Assembly: GCA_019429305.1 (NCBI GenBank)
Contig: JAHYIR010000002.1
Coordinates: 107,574 to 171,573, forward strand
DNA: 64,000 nt
Reading direction: 5' to 3'
DNA from: Candidatus Cloacimonadota bacterium
Lineage (GTDB): Bacteria; Cloacimonadota; Cloacimonadia; Cloacimonadales; JAJBBL01
Positions 18,279 through 29,500 of the stretch are shown here, piece after piece. The position numbers were made by a program, and so were the translations under genes. The notes under the pieces were generated by a model. The model worked only from the letters and a program-made list of their open reading frames with translations, did not search any database and was not told the DNA's origin. The first letter of the stretch is position 1; every line of letters starts with the position of its first letter.

Positions 18279-18494
18279 TTAGCCTATTTTAGACTGGAGA
18301 TTCTGGAGAAGAGGGACATACTTCTTAATCAAGTCGTCAATTGCTTCTTTCCCTAATTCTTCTAATTTTAATCTCTTAATAGCAGCAACTGTCTTGAACA
18401 TAGCTACTGTGTCTTCATCGAGTCTGAATGTCAAGCGAACTGCTTTTGATTCATCAAACTCGGTAGTTGTTTTTCTTGGTCTTCCTCGTGGCAT
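18279..18494 (-). CDS. Small ribbon-helix-helix-like DNA-binding protein
   Basis: A 71-residue protein. It opens with the AT-hook-like MPRGRPRKTTT and continues with AVRLTFRLDEDTVAMFKTVA, which fits a ribbon-helix-helix strand and first helix, then a second helix (KRLKLEELGKEAIDDLIKKY). Such proteins bind DNA as dimers and often repress their own gene. It is a single-gene unit with its own promoter (18525-18553) and terminator. No toxin partner is adjacent. The target is unknown. Confidence 0.7.
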   Translation of the reverse strand: MPRGRPRKTTTEFDESKAVRLTFRLDEDTVAMFKTVAAIKRLKLEELGKEAIDDLIKKYVPLLQNLQSKIG

Positions 18495-18524
18495 TTTTAC
18501 ACCTCACAATTTTTTGTACGAGAC

Positions 18525-18553
18525 CTATAAAAATGCAGAGGAAAAAACGTCAA
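18525..18553 (-). promoter_or_regulatory. Sigma-70-type promoter for RHH gene
   Basis: TTGACG (18553-18548), a 17-nt spacer and TTATAG (18530-18525) on the minus strand, about 30 nt before the ATG at 18494. Confidence 0.6.
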
Positions 18554-18790
18554 GTTTTTTCCGAAAATAAAATCTCATTTTGATTAGTTAATAGACACAT
18601 CAGAAAAGGATTTTGACTTGATGGTCGCATATTAAGTATTTTAATCAATAAAGTGGATAAAAATTATCAAACAAAAAGCTTTACAAAGAATTGCCCCTAT
18701 TAGTATGAAATGTTTAAAGAAAATACTGGTTCTAATATGATGTAGTATTGATAGTATATATTGATTACTAGGATTGCGAGATAGAAAAAT

Positions 18791-19279
18791 ATGTTAATAA
18801 AACCAAAGTTGATAAAGATAATAGTTCTTCAATGTTTGATCGTGCTTGTAATTTGCCCCTTTGTGTATGCAACCATTGAGATCAATAATGAGGTTTATTT
18901 TGAAGATCTAACCAAACGTCAATTAGAACGATACTTACAAAAGAATTATCATGATAGTTACGACCAATTTGTTAAAAGCAGTATTTTTTACGATTTTATG
19001 ACCTTTAATTATCAAGAGAGTTATAAGTTCTATCATTTTGAGACAAGAATTATTCGTAGTTCTTTCTTTAATCTTGATTTCCTTACAAAGCCCTTTAATA
19101 ATTTTTTTGAAATGATCCCTTACGAAGATTATTATGATATCTTTGATCAATACTATTTAAGTGATATTGAGATTCTTTCGCTCAGTGATTGGGGAAAATT
19201 ACGCATCAACTTGAGTGATTTGACTCAAGGTGATTATTTTATGAAGTTAAATATTAACTTCTTCCGCATCAGAAATTAA
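18791..19279 (+). CDS. Secreted protein of unknown function
   Basis: A 162-residue protein with a clear signal peptide (LIKIIVLQCLIVLVICPFVYA, then a likely cleavage after VYA). The mature part is very rich in Tyr, Phe and Asp (for example YEDYYDIFDQYYLSD) and has no cysteine or known motif. The ribosome site is weak. It ends 15 nt before uvrB, so the two are likely co-transcribed, though a functional link is not evident. I do not recognise the family. Confidence 0.65.
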   Translation: MLIKPKLIKIIVLQCLIVLVICPFVYATIEINNEVYFEDLTKRQLERYLQKNYHDSYDQFVKSSIFYDFMTFNYQESYKFYHFETRIIRSSFFNLDFLTKPFNNFFEMIPYEDYYDIFDQYYLSDIEILSLSDWGKLRINLSDLTQGDYFMKLNINFFRIRN

Positions 19280-19294
19280 GAGAGAAACTGATTA

Positions 19295-21304
19295 ATGAGT
19301 GATTTCAAACTCTTTTCAAAATATCAACCGACAGGAGATCAACCTGAAGCTATAGAAGAACTCTTAACCAGTTTAAAGGAGAATCGCAAATATCAGGTAC
19401 TGTTAGGTGTAACGGGCTCCGGAAAAACATTTACTATAGCTAATGTCATTGCCAAAATAAACAAACCTACATTAATCATTTCTCATAATAAAACTCTGGC
19501 TGCTCAGCTCTATGGAGAATTCAAGCAGTTGTTTCCCGAGAATGCCGTTGAGTACTTCATCAGTTATTATGATTATTATCAACCGGAAGCTTATGTCCCT
19601 ACTAAAGATCTGTATATCGAGAAGGATACTGATATCAACGAACAAATAGATAAACTTCGCCTTAGGGCTACTATGTCTTTGATGGAACGCAGAGATACAA
19701 TTATAGTGGCAAGTGTCTCCTGTATCTATGGTTTGGGAATTCCTCAAGATTATAAAGAAGCGCTAATATCACTCAAAACAGGTGATGTTATAGAAAGACA
19801 GGATCTATTAGAAAGGTTGATAACTATACACTACGGTAGAAATGATATAGCTTTTGAAAGAGGGACATTCAGAGTGCTCGGTGATGTAGTAGAGATCTAT
19901 CCTGCTTATATGGAACACTCTATCAGGATCGAGTTCTTTGATAATGTTATAGAAAGAATTACTAGAATAAATCCTATCGATAATAAGATTTTGGAAGTAG
20001 TCGATAATTACTCTGTATATCCCGCAAAGCACTTCATTACGACACAGGAAAAACTTGAAAGAGCAATAGAATCGATCAAACAGGAATTAGATGAGCAAAT
20101 AAGGATTTTCATTAGTCAAAATAAGCTTATAGAAGCCCAAAGAATAGAACAACGCACACTCTATGATATTGATATGTTAAAAGAGTTGAATTATTGCTCG
20201 GGGATTGAAAACTATTCTCGGCATCTTAGTGGAGTACCTGCCGGTTCACCACCCTTCTGTTTAATGAATTACTTCCCCGAAGACTATCTCGTTATAATTG
20301 ATGAGTCTCATGCAACCATTCCGCAAATAAATGCTATGTATGGTGGAGATGTATCAAGAAAGAGAAATCTTGTAGATTATGGGTTTCGTCTTCCTTCTGC
20401 TTATGATAACCGCCCACTAACTTTTTATGAATTTGATCAATTACTTAATCAAGTAATCTTCGTTTCAGCCACTCCCGGTGATTATGAATTGGAAAAGACA
20501 TATGGTGTCTTTGTGGAACAGATTATTAGACCTACAGGTTTACCTGATCCACAGATCGTAATTAAACCATTAGCAACCCAAGTTGACGACTTGTTAGAAG
20601 AGATTCGGCTCAGAGTAAATGATCGAGATGAAGACAATGGTTTGGGCGGTAAAATACTTGTTACAACCCTTACAAAAAGAATGGCTGAAGATCTAACCGA
20701 TTATTTAAAAGAAGCAGGAGTTAGAGTAAGATACCTACATAGTGAAGTCGAGACGATTAAGAGATCTAAATTGATCAGAGAACTACGACTTGGAGAGTAT
20801 GATGTTCTTGTTGGAATAAATCTGCTTCGTGAAGGACTCGATCTGCCCGAAGTTTCTTTAGTCGCAATTCTTGATGCGGATAAAACTGGTTTCTTAAGGT
20901 CAGCAAGATCTCTGATCCAGACCTCCGGAAGGGCAGCAAGAAACATAAGTGGCAAAGTGATCTTCTATGCTGATAAGGTTACTCCCGCTATTAAAACTGC
21001 TATTGAGGAGACCAATAGACGTCGTGAAAAACAGTTAGCTTATAATAAAGAACATAATATTACTCCCGCTTCTATACTGAAAAGTATAGAAGAGATCATG
21101 GAATCGACTACGGTTGCAGAAGGTTATCAAGAATATGAACCTCAAAAGAAGAGATCTAATTTCGAGCAATATCTAAATCTGGAATCTAAGGAAGAGATCA
21201 TAACTCTGTTAAAAAAAGAGATGAAAGCTGCTGCTGAACAATTAAGATTCGAAGATGCTGCTGAACTGAGAGATCGTATCTTTGAATTGGAACATATGGT
21301 GTAA
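19295..21304 (+). CDS. uvrB: UvrABC excision nuclease subunit B
   Basis: A 669-residue helicase-like damage-verification subunit of nucleotide excision repair. Visible motifs: Walker [11 protein letters not shown], the beta-hairpin [12 protein letters not shown] that clamps damaged [12 protein letters not shown], the DEAD-like VIIDESHAT, the helicase part [15 protein letters not shown] and QTSGRAARN. The C-terminal UVR motif ([21 protein letters not shown]) contacts UvrC. Length and order are normal. Confidence 0.97.
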   Translation: MSDFKLFSKYQPTGDQPEAIEELLTSLKENRKYQVLLGVTGSGKTFTIANVIAKINKPTLIISHNKTLAAQLYGEFKQLFPENAVEYFISYYDYYQPEAYVPTKDLYIEKDTDINEQIDKLRLRATMSLMERRDTIIVASVSCIYGLGIPQDYKEALISLKTGDVIERQDLLERLITIHYGRNDIAFERGTFRVLGDVVEIYPAYMEHSIRIEFFDNVIERITRINPIDNKILEVVDNYSVYPAKHFITTQEKLERAIESIKQELDEQIRIFISQNKLIEAQRIEQRTLYDIDMLKELNYCSGIENYSRHLSGVPAGSPPFCLMNYFPEDYLVIIDESHATIPQINAMYGGDVSRKRNLVDYGFRLPSAYDNRPLTFYEFDQLLNQVIFVSATPGDYELEKTYGVFVEQIIRPTGLPDPQIVIKPLATQVDDLLEEIRLRVNDRDEDNGLGGKILVTTLTKRMAEDLTDYLKEAGVRVRYLHSEVETIKRSKLIRELRLGEYDVLVGINLLREGLDLPEVSLVAILDADKTGFLRSARSLIQTSGRAARNISGKVIFYADKVTPAIKTAIEETNRRREKQLAYNKEHNITPASILKSIEEIMESTTVAEGYQEYEPQKKRSNFEQYLNLESKEEIITLLKKEMKAAAEQLRFEDAAELRDRIFELEHMV

Positions 21305-21376
21305 AAAATAACAACAGTCTCGTTCTGATACAGAATTATTGAAAACTTATTACTCCTCGTACCGATGACTTTTTCT

Positions 21377-22360
21377 TTATCCCTCTTTTAATCCAGCTGT
21401 TGCATAACTACCGATAATTTGACGTTGAGCTATCAAGAAGAGAATCACCAACGGCATAATACTGAAAGTAGAGGCAGCCATTAGAAGAGTTGTTAGGGTC
21501 GAAGATTCTTGCGAGAAATAACTCAATCCTACCTGTAATACTCGTAACTCCTCAGAATTGATCATAACCAAAGGCCACATAAAGCTGTTCCAACTAGTGA
21601 TAAAAGCAAATATTGACGAAGTAACCAATATTGGTTTTGAAATTGGTAAGACAATACGCCAAAGTATACCAAAACGACTGCAACCGTCAATCTCCGCTGC
21701 ATCAAACAATTCCTGTGGTATTGCTTTAAAGTGTTGCCTGAGTAGGAAGATAGTGAAAATATGAGCTAGCCAAGGCACTATAAGGGCATAGTAGGTATCT
21801 ATCCAACCTAAATAATTCAACAGTACGTATGAGGGGATAAGATAGATCGGTTGAGGTACCATCATCATACTGATAAAGAAACTAAACAGCAAATTATTCC
21901 CCTTAAACCGCATACGGGCAAAGGCATACGCAGCAAGTGACGATGTAATTAAAATCCCAAAAACAGTACAAAGAGCCACTAAAATAGTATTGAAAAAATA
22001 ACGGGCAAAAGGAACTCTGTTCCAAGCATTAATAAAATTCGACCAGTGTATGCGAAACTCTCTTCTCTCTTCAATCTTATCATTCGGTATCTTGGCATAA
22101 GCACGCTCAATTTCTCCGAGTTCGTTGAAGAAGTGAACATAAGAACTATCACCTACAGTTTGTACTATACTGATAATAGTCTCTTGATCTCCATCAACAT
22201 AGAGAGTGAAGTTATCTATGGGAATAAATCCGACATTACCCTTATTAAACTCTATCTGTGAACGTACTGCTGTTGTCATCATCCAGACAAAAGGAATAAC
22301 CATTGCCAGACCAAATAATACTAATAGAAAATATGCTATGAATTTGCCGAATAAAGTCAT
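21377..22360 (-). CDS. Sugar-type ABC transporter permease (MalG/AraQ-like)
   Basis: A 327-residue inner-membrane protein of the binding-protein-dependent permease family. The ATPase-contact EAA loop is AAEIDGCSRFGILWRIVLPISKP. Six hydrophobic segments are visible. Between the first and second lies an extra periplasmic stretch of about 75 residues (roughly 35-110: FIPIDNFTLYVDGDQETIIS onward), longer than in typical MalG-like proteins. It pairs with the upstream permease gene, 23 nt away. No substrate-binding protein or ATPase gene is next to them, so these must be supplied from elsewhere. Confidence 0.88.
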   Translation of the reverse strand: MTLFGKFIAYFLLVLFGLAMVIPFVWMMTTAVRSQIEFNKGNVGFIPIDNFTLYVDGDQETIISIVQTVGDSSYVHFFNELGEIERAYAKIPNDKIEERREFRIHWSNFINAWNRVPFARYFFNTILVALCTVFGILITSSLAAYAFARMRFKGNNLLFSFFISMMMVPQPIYLIPSYVLLNYLGWIDTYYALIVPWLAHIFTIFLLRQHFKAIPQELFDAAEIDGCSRFGILWRIVLPISKPILVTSSIFAFITSWNSFMWPLVMINSEELRVLQVGLSYFSQESSTLTTLLMAASTFSIMPLVILFLIAQRQIIGSYATAGLKEG

Positions 22361-22383
22361 TATCTCATCTCACTATAAAGTTC

Positions 22384-23316
22384 TTAATAATGCACATATT
22401 TTTCCAATTTCTTCTGGATCAAAGTCAAAGTCAGAATTATCGCGAACAGAACTAAAGCTATAGCACTGGCATAACTTAGATTCTGTGCTTCACCAAAACC
22501 CTGCTCAAATATATAATACACAATGACTTTCGTAGTCCCCAAAGGTCCTCCAATGGGTGGTCCAGTCATTAAATATACTTGAGAGAAAACCTGAAAAGTT
22601 ACTATAGTAGTCATGATCAAGACATAAAATGTTGTTGGAGATATCAGTGGCAAAGTGATCTTGAAAAATTGTCTTATCTTACTGGCTCCATCTATCTCTG
22701 CTGCTTCATAATATACTTTCGGAATGTTTTGAAGTCCTGCCAGATAAATAATGACATTGTACCCGACACTTTTCCATACAGTAACAATTATTATTGCAAA
22801 GAGAGCCAGAGATGGACCTCCCAATGAATCAGGTAAATTTATACCAAAGTTTTGAAAGAATAGTTGAAATATGCCGGTACTTTCTGCCAACCAGCCAAGT
22901 GGAGCAATCCCTATCTTTTGGAGTAAGAAATTCGCCAGTCCACTCTGTTGATTAAAGATGATTCTCCATACAATCGAGACAGCTACCAATGAAGTAACGG
23001 TAGGGATAAAATATACGGTACGAAAAAGACCCCTGATGAATGATATAGTATTCAATAGAGCAGCAAAAAGAAGAGAGAGGATTATCGTTGAAGGAACAAC
23101 GAAAATAACTAAATAAAATGTATTGAGCATTGATTGCCAGAATTCTGCATCAATAAGTAACAGCTGATAATTCTCCAATCCAACAAAACCAGCAGGACCG
23201 GTTATTGTCCATTCAAAAAAACTTATTAAGAAAGATAGAACTATCGGTATAAAGCGAAACAGCATTATTATAATCAATGCCGGTAACAAGTAAAGAAAGG
23301 GTGTTAATTTACCCAT
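22384..23316 (-). CDS. Sugar-type ABC transporter permease (MalF/UgpA-like)
   Basis: A 310-residue inner-membrane permease with six predicted helices and the EAA loop EAAEIDGASKIRQFFKITLPLIS. The N-terminal FLYLLPALIIIMLFRFIPIV and later GLENYQLLL are typical of the UgpA/MalF group. It forms a heterodimer with the product of the next gene. The substrate is probably a carbohydrate or glycerol-phosphate derivative, but the specificity-giving binding protein is not in the window. Confidence 0.88.
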   Translation of the reverse strand: MGKLTPFLYLLPALIIIMLFRFIPIVLSFLISFFEWTITGPAGFVGLENYQLLLIDAEFWQSMLNTFYLVIFVVPSTIILSLLFAALLNTISFIRGLFRTVYFIPTVTSLVAVSIVWRIIFNQQSGLANFLLQKIGIAPLGWLAESTGIFQLFFQNFGINLPDSLGGPSLALFAIIIVTVWKSVGYNVIIYLAGLQNIPKVYYEAAEIDGASKIRQFFKITLPLISPTTFYVLIMTTIVTFQVFSQVYLMTGPPIGGPLGTTKVIVYYIFEQGFGEAQNLSYASAIALVLFAIILTLTLIQKKLEKYVHY

Positions 23317-23503
23317 ACTGATCCAGTCTCCCGTTTCTCCTTTTTCTATTAGCTATTTGCTGGCAATCTTGAGAATTTCTTTATCACTGTCAACTTAAAA
23401 AGAGTTTTTTAGATTCAATATTCGGTTATAGGGGTTCAATCTTAGTAAAGCGTTTATTATTTAAGCACAATTGCGTAAACAAAAGGATTAAGTAACAGGT
23501 AAG

Positions 23504-26500
23504 TTATTTACTAAACCAGCTAGAAACAAGATCACAAATCTCTATCGGTGTCTCGGCACTATATATCTTTGTTGGAATTATCTCTCGAAAATATCCTCCA
23601 TAGAACTTGTTAATAACTCTACTATCGGCTATTAGAACAACTCCTCTGTCCCTCTTATTTCGGATCAATCTTCCGAATCCTTGTCTAAAACGCAGCATGG
23701 CATTCGGTAAAGTCGAATACATAAAAGGATCTTTACCTTCCTTCCTGAGTTTTTCATAATAAGCTTCTATAATAGGCTCCGAAGGAACTTGGAACGGTAA
23801 TTTATAAAGAATCAAAAGTGATAAAGATTCTCCGGGAACATCGACACCTTCCCAAAATGAGCTTGTTCCAAGCAATACAGCTCTACCATGATCCCTAAAT
23901 TCATTTAAAGTAACTGTCCGACTATATCCTCTACCTTGAGCCAAAAGGAGAATATCTTTCTTGTATAGATCTTCACTGATTTGTTCATAAACTGTGTTAA
24001 GGTCTTTATAAGACGTGAAGAGAACCATGGAACCGACTTTGGCACTATCTATAGCCATTTTGAGTAGCTCTATGCTTTGAGGTGTAAAGTATTCATCGGA
24101 CGGTATTGGTAAGTAACTAGCCGCTAGAACAAGAGTTTGTTTATTGTAATCAAATGGTGAAGGAATAATAGATTCTCTAATAACCTTTTCTTCGTCAAAT
24201 GGGAGACCCATTCTCATTGTGAAGAACTTGAAATTATTTCTTAAGGCAAGAGTTGCTGAAGTAAATATAAGTGAGTTCATTCTATTATAGAGTATCTTTT
24301 GCAGATAACTTGAGACATCCAAAGGTGCATAATTGATAACCCCGGAAGGAAAGTTTGGTTCAGAGGTAGTAAAACTACTCAACCAGAGAGCAAAGTTATC
24401 AAAATCAGGTTCTTTTAAGATTTTTAATGCTTCAATGATGTCTTTCACTTTCTCCAAAGCACCGGATAACTTTTCCTGATGTTCATCATGATCAGCTATC
24501 TGACTCTGATTGATCTGTGAAAGAAACTGTGATAGATTAAACAATCCCTTTTGTATAATTGTTAAATACTCTATGAGTTGTTCTATTCCGCTCAATAAGT
24601 TATCTTCTTGTTGTTTAACTCTCTGTTTACCAAAACTACCCTGTTTACCAACTCTTTCGCCAATAGTTCTAAAATAATCAGCACCAAATTGTTTAGGATC
24701 TTCCAGAGACAAGATCAAACGGTCTATGTCACTATGGAAAATTGTTTTCTTCTTATCATCGATAACACTCTTTTGAATTGCTCCCTTTAAATTGGGCAAA
24801 ATTCCCGCTTGGAGATTTCTTCGAACATTGATATTTGCCAATTGGTGAATGTAGTTAGTTATATCAGTGTAAGATATTGATATTCCCAGATAGCTGGAAG
24901 CCATCTCGGGTAGATTATGAGCTTCATCAATAATGAGATAATTCTCTTCGTCGTTGTTAAATCTGTCAAAACTCAGATCGGTTAGTAATAAAGAATGATT
25001 TGTTACAACAAGACTTGATTTTTCTGCTTTTTGACGAATACCCATATAATAGCACTGATTGTAATCAGCACATTTTCTTCCGGAACAGAAATATCTTTCA
25101 GAAGAAATTTTCCTCCAAATTGACGAATATTGACGTCTGATATCGGTCTCTGATTCTCTAACAAAAGAACTGTTTTCTGAAATATCACCAGAACGCGTAT
25201 ATTTCTGCCAAACGACCAGATTAAGCAAAGCACCAGCTTCGTAAGGTGTTACTAGTTTACGATATCCCGTATGAGTCTCTTTCCATTTACGGTAACAGAG
25301 ATAATTTTCACGTCCTTTGAGAATTACCGCTTGAAAAGGCACCGGAACGCATTGTTTAATAATTGGTAAATCTTTATAAAACAGCTGTTCCTGCAAGTTC
25401 TTGGTATTTGTCGAGATATTTACTTTACGTGATTTCTTGATAGCAAAATGTAGCGCTGTAACAAGATAGGCAAGAGTTTTACCGATTCCAGTCCCTGCTT
25501 CAATAATCAGAAATTCATCATTATTGAGAGCATTGTCGATAGCATGTGCCATCTCTACTTGCCCTTCCCGATACTCATATTCCGGAAACTTATGAGCAAA
25601 AAAACCATCTGGTTGAAAACTTAAATTCACTATAGATTCTTCGCTCTTCATTTTCTTATAATCTTCTATAGGATTTGGTTCTGTCGAATCACTTGAGGTG
25701 AAATCCATAGTTGATAGCTGATTACCGGAAAGTTTTTCGGCTTCTTTCTCCTGGTACCAGTTTTCGGTTCTGATCAGATTGTGTGATTGTGTAAATCCGA
25801 GCGTTTTTGCATAAGGAGATTGATAGAGTCGATAATAATCATCTGATTTTCTATCTATCAGGGCGAATTGTCTCTGATGTTCGACTATTTTTTTGAAAAA
25901 TCTTTCTAAATCAGCATCTTGTTCTGCGTATTCAGCAAGCTCTAACAAAGCTGTATTTACTTCAAACGGCATGTTTTCAATTATGAATTCAGTTAATCTG
26001 ATAAAGACATTACCAGTTATTAAAGCGTCATTGAGTGCACGGTGATATTTATTAGGTGGTTTTATTTGTAAGGCATCGGCTACAGTTTCTAGTTTATGAT
26101 TTCTGATAAAGGGGAGATAAATTCTGCTAACCTCCAAAGTATCAAATGAAGAGTTGGTCAATGATGGCATTAGATGCATTGTAAGATTATTCTGTATGAA
26201 GGTTAGATCAAAACCTGAATTATGGCAAATAATGGGATCTTTTTGTATGAACTCGAGAAGCTCTGTCAGTGCCTTCTTGATGTTGACACCGTTTTCCAGA
26301 TCACTCTCTTTAATACCGGTCAACTGTTTAATAAAGGTTGGTACTTCTTGTGTAGGTTTAATCAGAACAGAAAATTCTTCTGCTTCTTTGCCCTCTTTAA
26401 ATCTAACAGCACCTATTTCAATGATTTCACAGTTTTGAGGATCTAAACCGGTTGTTTCAATATCAAGAGCGACAAATGCAAAAGATTTCCAAAATTTATT

Positions 26501-26515
26501 ATTTTTCAAGGTCAT
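23504..26515 (-). CDS. dinG: DinG-family helicase fused to a DnaQ-like 3'-5' exonuclease
   Basis: A 1003-residue protein. Residues about 10-175 are a DEDD exonuclease: FVALDIETTG, HNSGFDLTF and YHRALNDALITG give the acidic metal ligands and the final His-Asp. The helicase part has Walker A EAGTGIGKTLAYL (near 341), four cysteines for a 4Fe-4S cluster (YLCYRKW near 407, then C-x5-C and C-x-x-x-x-C near 478), the DEAH box IIDEAHNLPEM (near 530) and the late GRLIRNKRDRGV. This arrangement is known in Gram-positive DinG proteins. It overlaps the end of the sigma-54 activator gene by 17 nt, so the two are co-translated. Confidence 0.9.
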   Translation of the reverse strand: MTLKNNKFWKSFAFVALDIETTGLDPQNCEIIEIGAVRFKEGKEAEEFSVLIKPTQEVPTFIKQLTGIKESDLENGVNIKKALTELLEFIQKDPIICHNSGFDLTFIQNNLTMHLMPSLTNSSFDTLEVSRIYLPFIRNHKLETVADALQIKPPNKYHRALNDALITGNVFIRLTEFIIENMPFEVNTALLELAEYAEQDADLERFFKKIVEHQRQFALIDRKSDDYYRLYQSPYAKTLGFTQSHNLIRTENWYQEKEAEKLSGNQLSTMDFTSSDSTEPNPIEDYKKMKSEESIVNLSFQPDGFFAHKFPEYEYREGQVEMAHAIDNALNNDEFLIIEAGTGIGKTLAYLVTALHFAIKKSRKVNISTNTKNLQEQLFYKDLPIIKQCVPVPFQAVILKGRENYLCYRKWKETHTGYRKLVTPYEAGALLNLVVWQKYTRSGDISENSSFVRESETDIRRQYSSIWRKISSERYFCSGRKCADYNQCYYMGIRQKAEKSSLVVTNHSLLLTDLSFDRFNNDEENYLIIDEAHNLPEMASSYLGISISYTDITNYIHQLANINVRRNLQAGILPNLKGAIQKSVIDDKKKTIFHSDIDRLILSLEDPKQFGADYFRTIGERVGKQGSFGKQRVKQQEDNLLSGIEQLIEYLTIIQKGLFNLSQFLSQINQSQIADHDEHQEKLSGALEKVKDIIEALKILKEPDFDNFALWLSSFTTSEPNFPSGVINYAPLDVSSYLQKILYNRMNSLIFTSATLALRNNFKFFTMRMGLPFDEEKVIRESIIPSPFDYNKQTLVLAASYLPIPSDEYFTPQSIELLKMAIDSAKVGSMVLFTSYKDLNTVYEQISEDLYKKDILLLAQGRGYSRTVTLNEFRDHGRAVLLGTSSFWEGVDVPGESLSLLILYKLPFQVPSEPIIEAYYEKLRKEGKDPFMYSTLPNAMLRFRQGFGRLIRNKRDRGVVLIADSRVINKFYGGYFREIIPTKIYSAETPIEICDLVSSWFSK

Positions 26516-29500
26516 AGCGTTTAATCTTCTTGATCAAGCCCTGTCGACTTAAGCCGAGCTCCTTAGCTGTCTGGGTTTGATTCCAAGCATTACGCTGTAG
26601 CGCTTTCAAGATCATGCTTCTCTCAAGATCTTCTATAGCATCTTTTAAAGCAGCATTTTCATTAAAACTCATAGATTCTTCTGTTATAGTATGGCGGAAA
26701 ATATCTTCCGACAGATCCGATGGTTTAATATAGGCATCATTTTCTACCAAAGTAACTGCGCGTTCTATTTCATTCTCCAGTTGTCGAATATTGCCTGGCC
26801 AATCACAATCCATGAAGTATTTCATTGCTTCGTCGGTTATGCCTTTGATATTCTTAACCATTTTTTTGTTATATTTATCGAGGAAATGGATCGCTAAAAG
26901 TGGAATATCCGATTTTCTCTCACTTAATCTCGGTACTTCGATCTTGATAACATTCAATCTATAGTAGAGATCCAAGCGAAATTCTCCCTTTTCGATCTTT
27001 TCTTTCAAAGGAACATTTGTTGCACAAATAACTCTAACATCAACTGTTTGAGTTTTAGTTGAACCGACTCTTTTGATCTCTCCCTCTTGCAGAAATCTCA
27101 GAAGTTTGGCTTGAGTAGATAAACTAATATCGGCAATTTCATCTAAAAAGAAAGTACCACCATCGGCTATCTCGAACAACCCTTTTTTATCATAAGTAGC
27201 TCCGGTAAAAGAACCTTTAACATGTCCGAACAATTCACTCTCTAACAGCGTTTCAGGTAAAGATCCACAATATTGAGCTACAAACTTCTTGTTGCGTCGA
27301 ACACTGTTATAATGAATAGCTTTGGCAATAAGCTCTTTTCCAGTCCCACTCTCTCCTTCTAACAATACGGTAGTTGGAACATCTTTTACCTTTTCTATTA
27401 TATCAAATATCTCCTGCATCTTCTCACTTTTACCGATGATATTTGTAAAGATCTGTGGAGAGCTCAGCTCTTCGCGTATACTAGCGTGAGACAAAGACAA
27501 CGCGGAATGCCGAAAATTTTCTATGATAACAACTGTTTGATTAGAAAGAGCATTAAGAAGATTACAGATTTGTTCGGAAAAATAGTGTGAGCCATGCTTA
27601 CTAAAGAGTAACATAACTCCTAAAACCTGATTATGAAAACTAAGCGGGAATGCGACAATATTGTTATAGTCTGCAGCAAAATGCGGTTGTTTGTAGTTTT
27701 GAAACTTATTTTCCATAAAGGTTTTTTGAACAATATTCATCATGTTATCATAATCTTTATCGTCATTAGAAAAGTGATTAAAGAGTTTATATTCCCAGCT
27801 TTCCGGATTTGCACGACTATTATAGAGACAGAATATACCCCCATCCGCTTCAGAAAGGTCAATAAAGCTATCCAAGGCATATTCTAATAACGAATCAAAA
27901 CTTGTTATCGATTTTAAGTTTTGTGTTGTTTCGTTGAACTTAATCAGCAAAGATTCTTGCTTGCGACTCTCTTGTATTTCCGGTTGGAATGTTTTTTCTA
28001 TTTTCTGGATAAAGAGATCATTCTTTTCAATCAGACTGATCGCACCATATTCCTTAAGAATCTTCTTGTTATTGTTCAAAATCTCTAATGCTTGTTGCCA
28101 TTCCTTGTTCTCATAAAGAATCGTAGCAAACTCATAATTAGCAAGAGCTAATTCATAGTAATTTTTTGTCTCGACAAATATTTTAATCGCTTTTTCGAAA
28201 TATTCTTGCGCCTTTTCGGCATCTTTATGCTCTAATTGTCCTTTCAGGAAATATGTATTCCCTATCTCAAATATACTGTTAATCTCTTCCGCTTTTTCTA
28301 AAGCCAGATCCAGATAATAAGAAGCACTTTCGTAATTTCGGCTGACGATGAAATAGTAAGCCATTTTATGGCACCCTTCAATGATCCTATCGTGAGCATT
28401 CAGAGCTTTAAAGAAATCCAAACTCTCTACCAAATAACCGTACGCTTCACTAAATTTATGAAGATTGGTGAGTACGCTTCCCATGTTTCCAGATATCTCA
28501 GCTCTTAGATATTCGTCATTAAGTTCCGGAATAATCTTGGTTGCTTTAAAATAGAGATCATAGGCAAGTTCATATTCACCCCTTTTTTCATATAACTCAC
28601 CCAAATTATTATATGATGTGCATAACCCTTCTAAGAAGTTATTCTTGTTGGATTTTTCAATAGCTTCCTCGTAGCATTCTACTGCTTTAGCCCATTTCCC
28701 AGACTTGAAGTATAGAGCACCCATATTATTCAGCACTGCTATCAAGTTTTTCAGTAAATTAAAGTTTTTGGCTATTTCCAGAGTTTTTTCAAAAGCTTCA
28801 GCAGCTTTCTCAAATTCTCCGTTATCCATGTAAGTCACTCCGATGTTATTATAAATGTTGCAGATGTTATAACGGTCACTGAGCAGCTTTTTGATTGTGA
28901 GAGCTTCGTTGAAATAATTGAGCGATTTTTTATAGTCTCCCCTATCTTCCCACAGACCCCCTAAATTGTTATAGCAGACTGATATACCGTCTAAATTATA
29001 TCTTTTCTTTTCTAAATTGAGACTCTTAAGATAATACTCTTCTGCCTCTTTCCAATCACCTTTATACATTTTGAGAATACCGAGATTATTATTGATCGCT
29101 GCTTGACCGGCAATATCTTTTATATTACTATATATTTTTTCTGCTTCATTAAAGGCGGCTTCCGCCTTATCCCATTGGCTGGTATAATAGTAGATTTTTC
29201 CTAAAACCTTTTTAGTTTCAGCAAATATAATCTGCTTTTTGTCTCCATCTTTGATGTTTTCATATTCTTGATAAATCTGGTCAGTGAATTCTTTTGCCTT
29301 TTTATCGTTATTAAGCTCGATATTGATCTCTGCCTGTAAAAGTATGATTTTACACAACCAATACTTATCATTTAATGATCGTTGATACTTTTTAATAACT
29401 TCCAGAGCATAGACGTATGAATTCATCTTGTAGAGACTTTCGGCTAATTCATAGATGATTTCTTCCAGCGGTATTTTGTTTTTACCGGCAATCTGCAATG

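Noticed and set aside
18279-18494. Antitoxin of a toxin-antitoxin pair
   Set aside because: The RHH protein has its own promoter and terminator and no small partner gene next to it.
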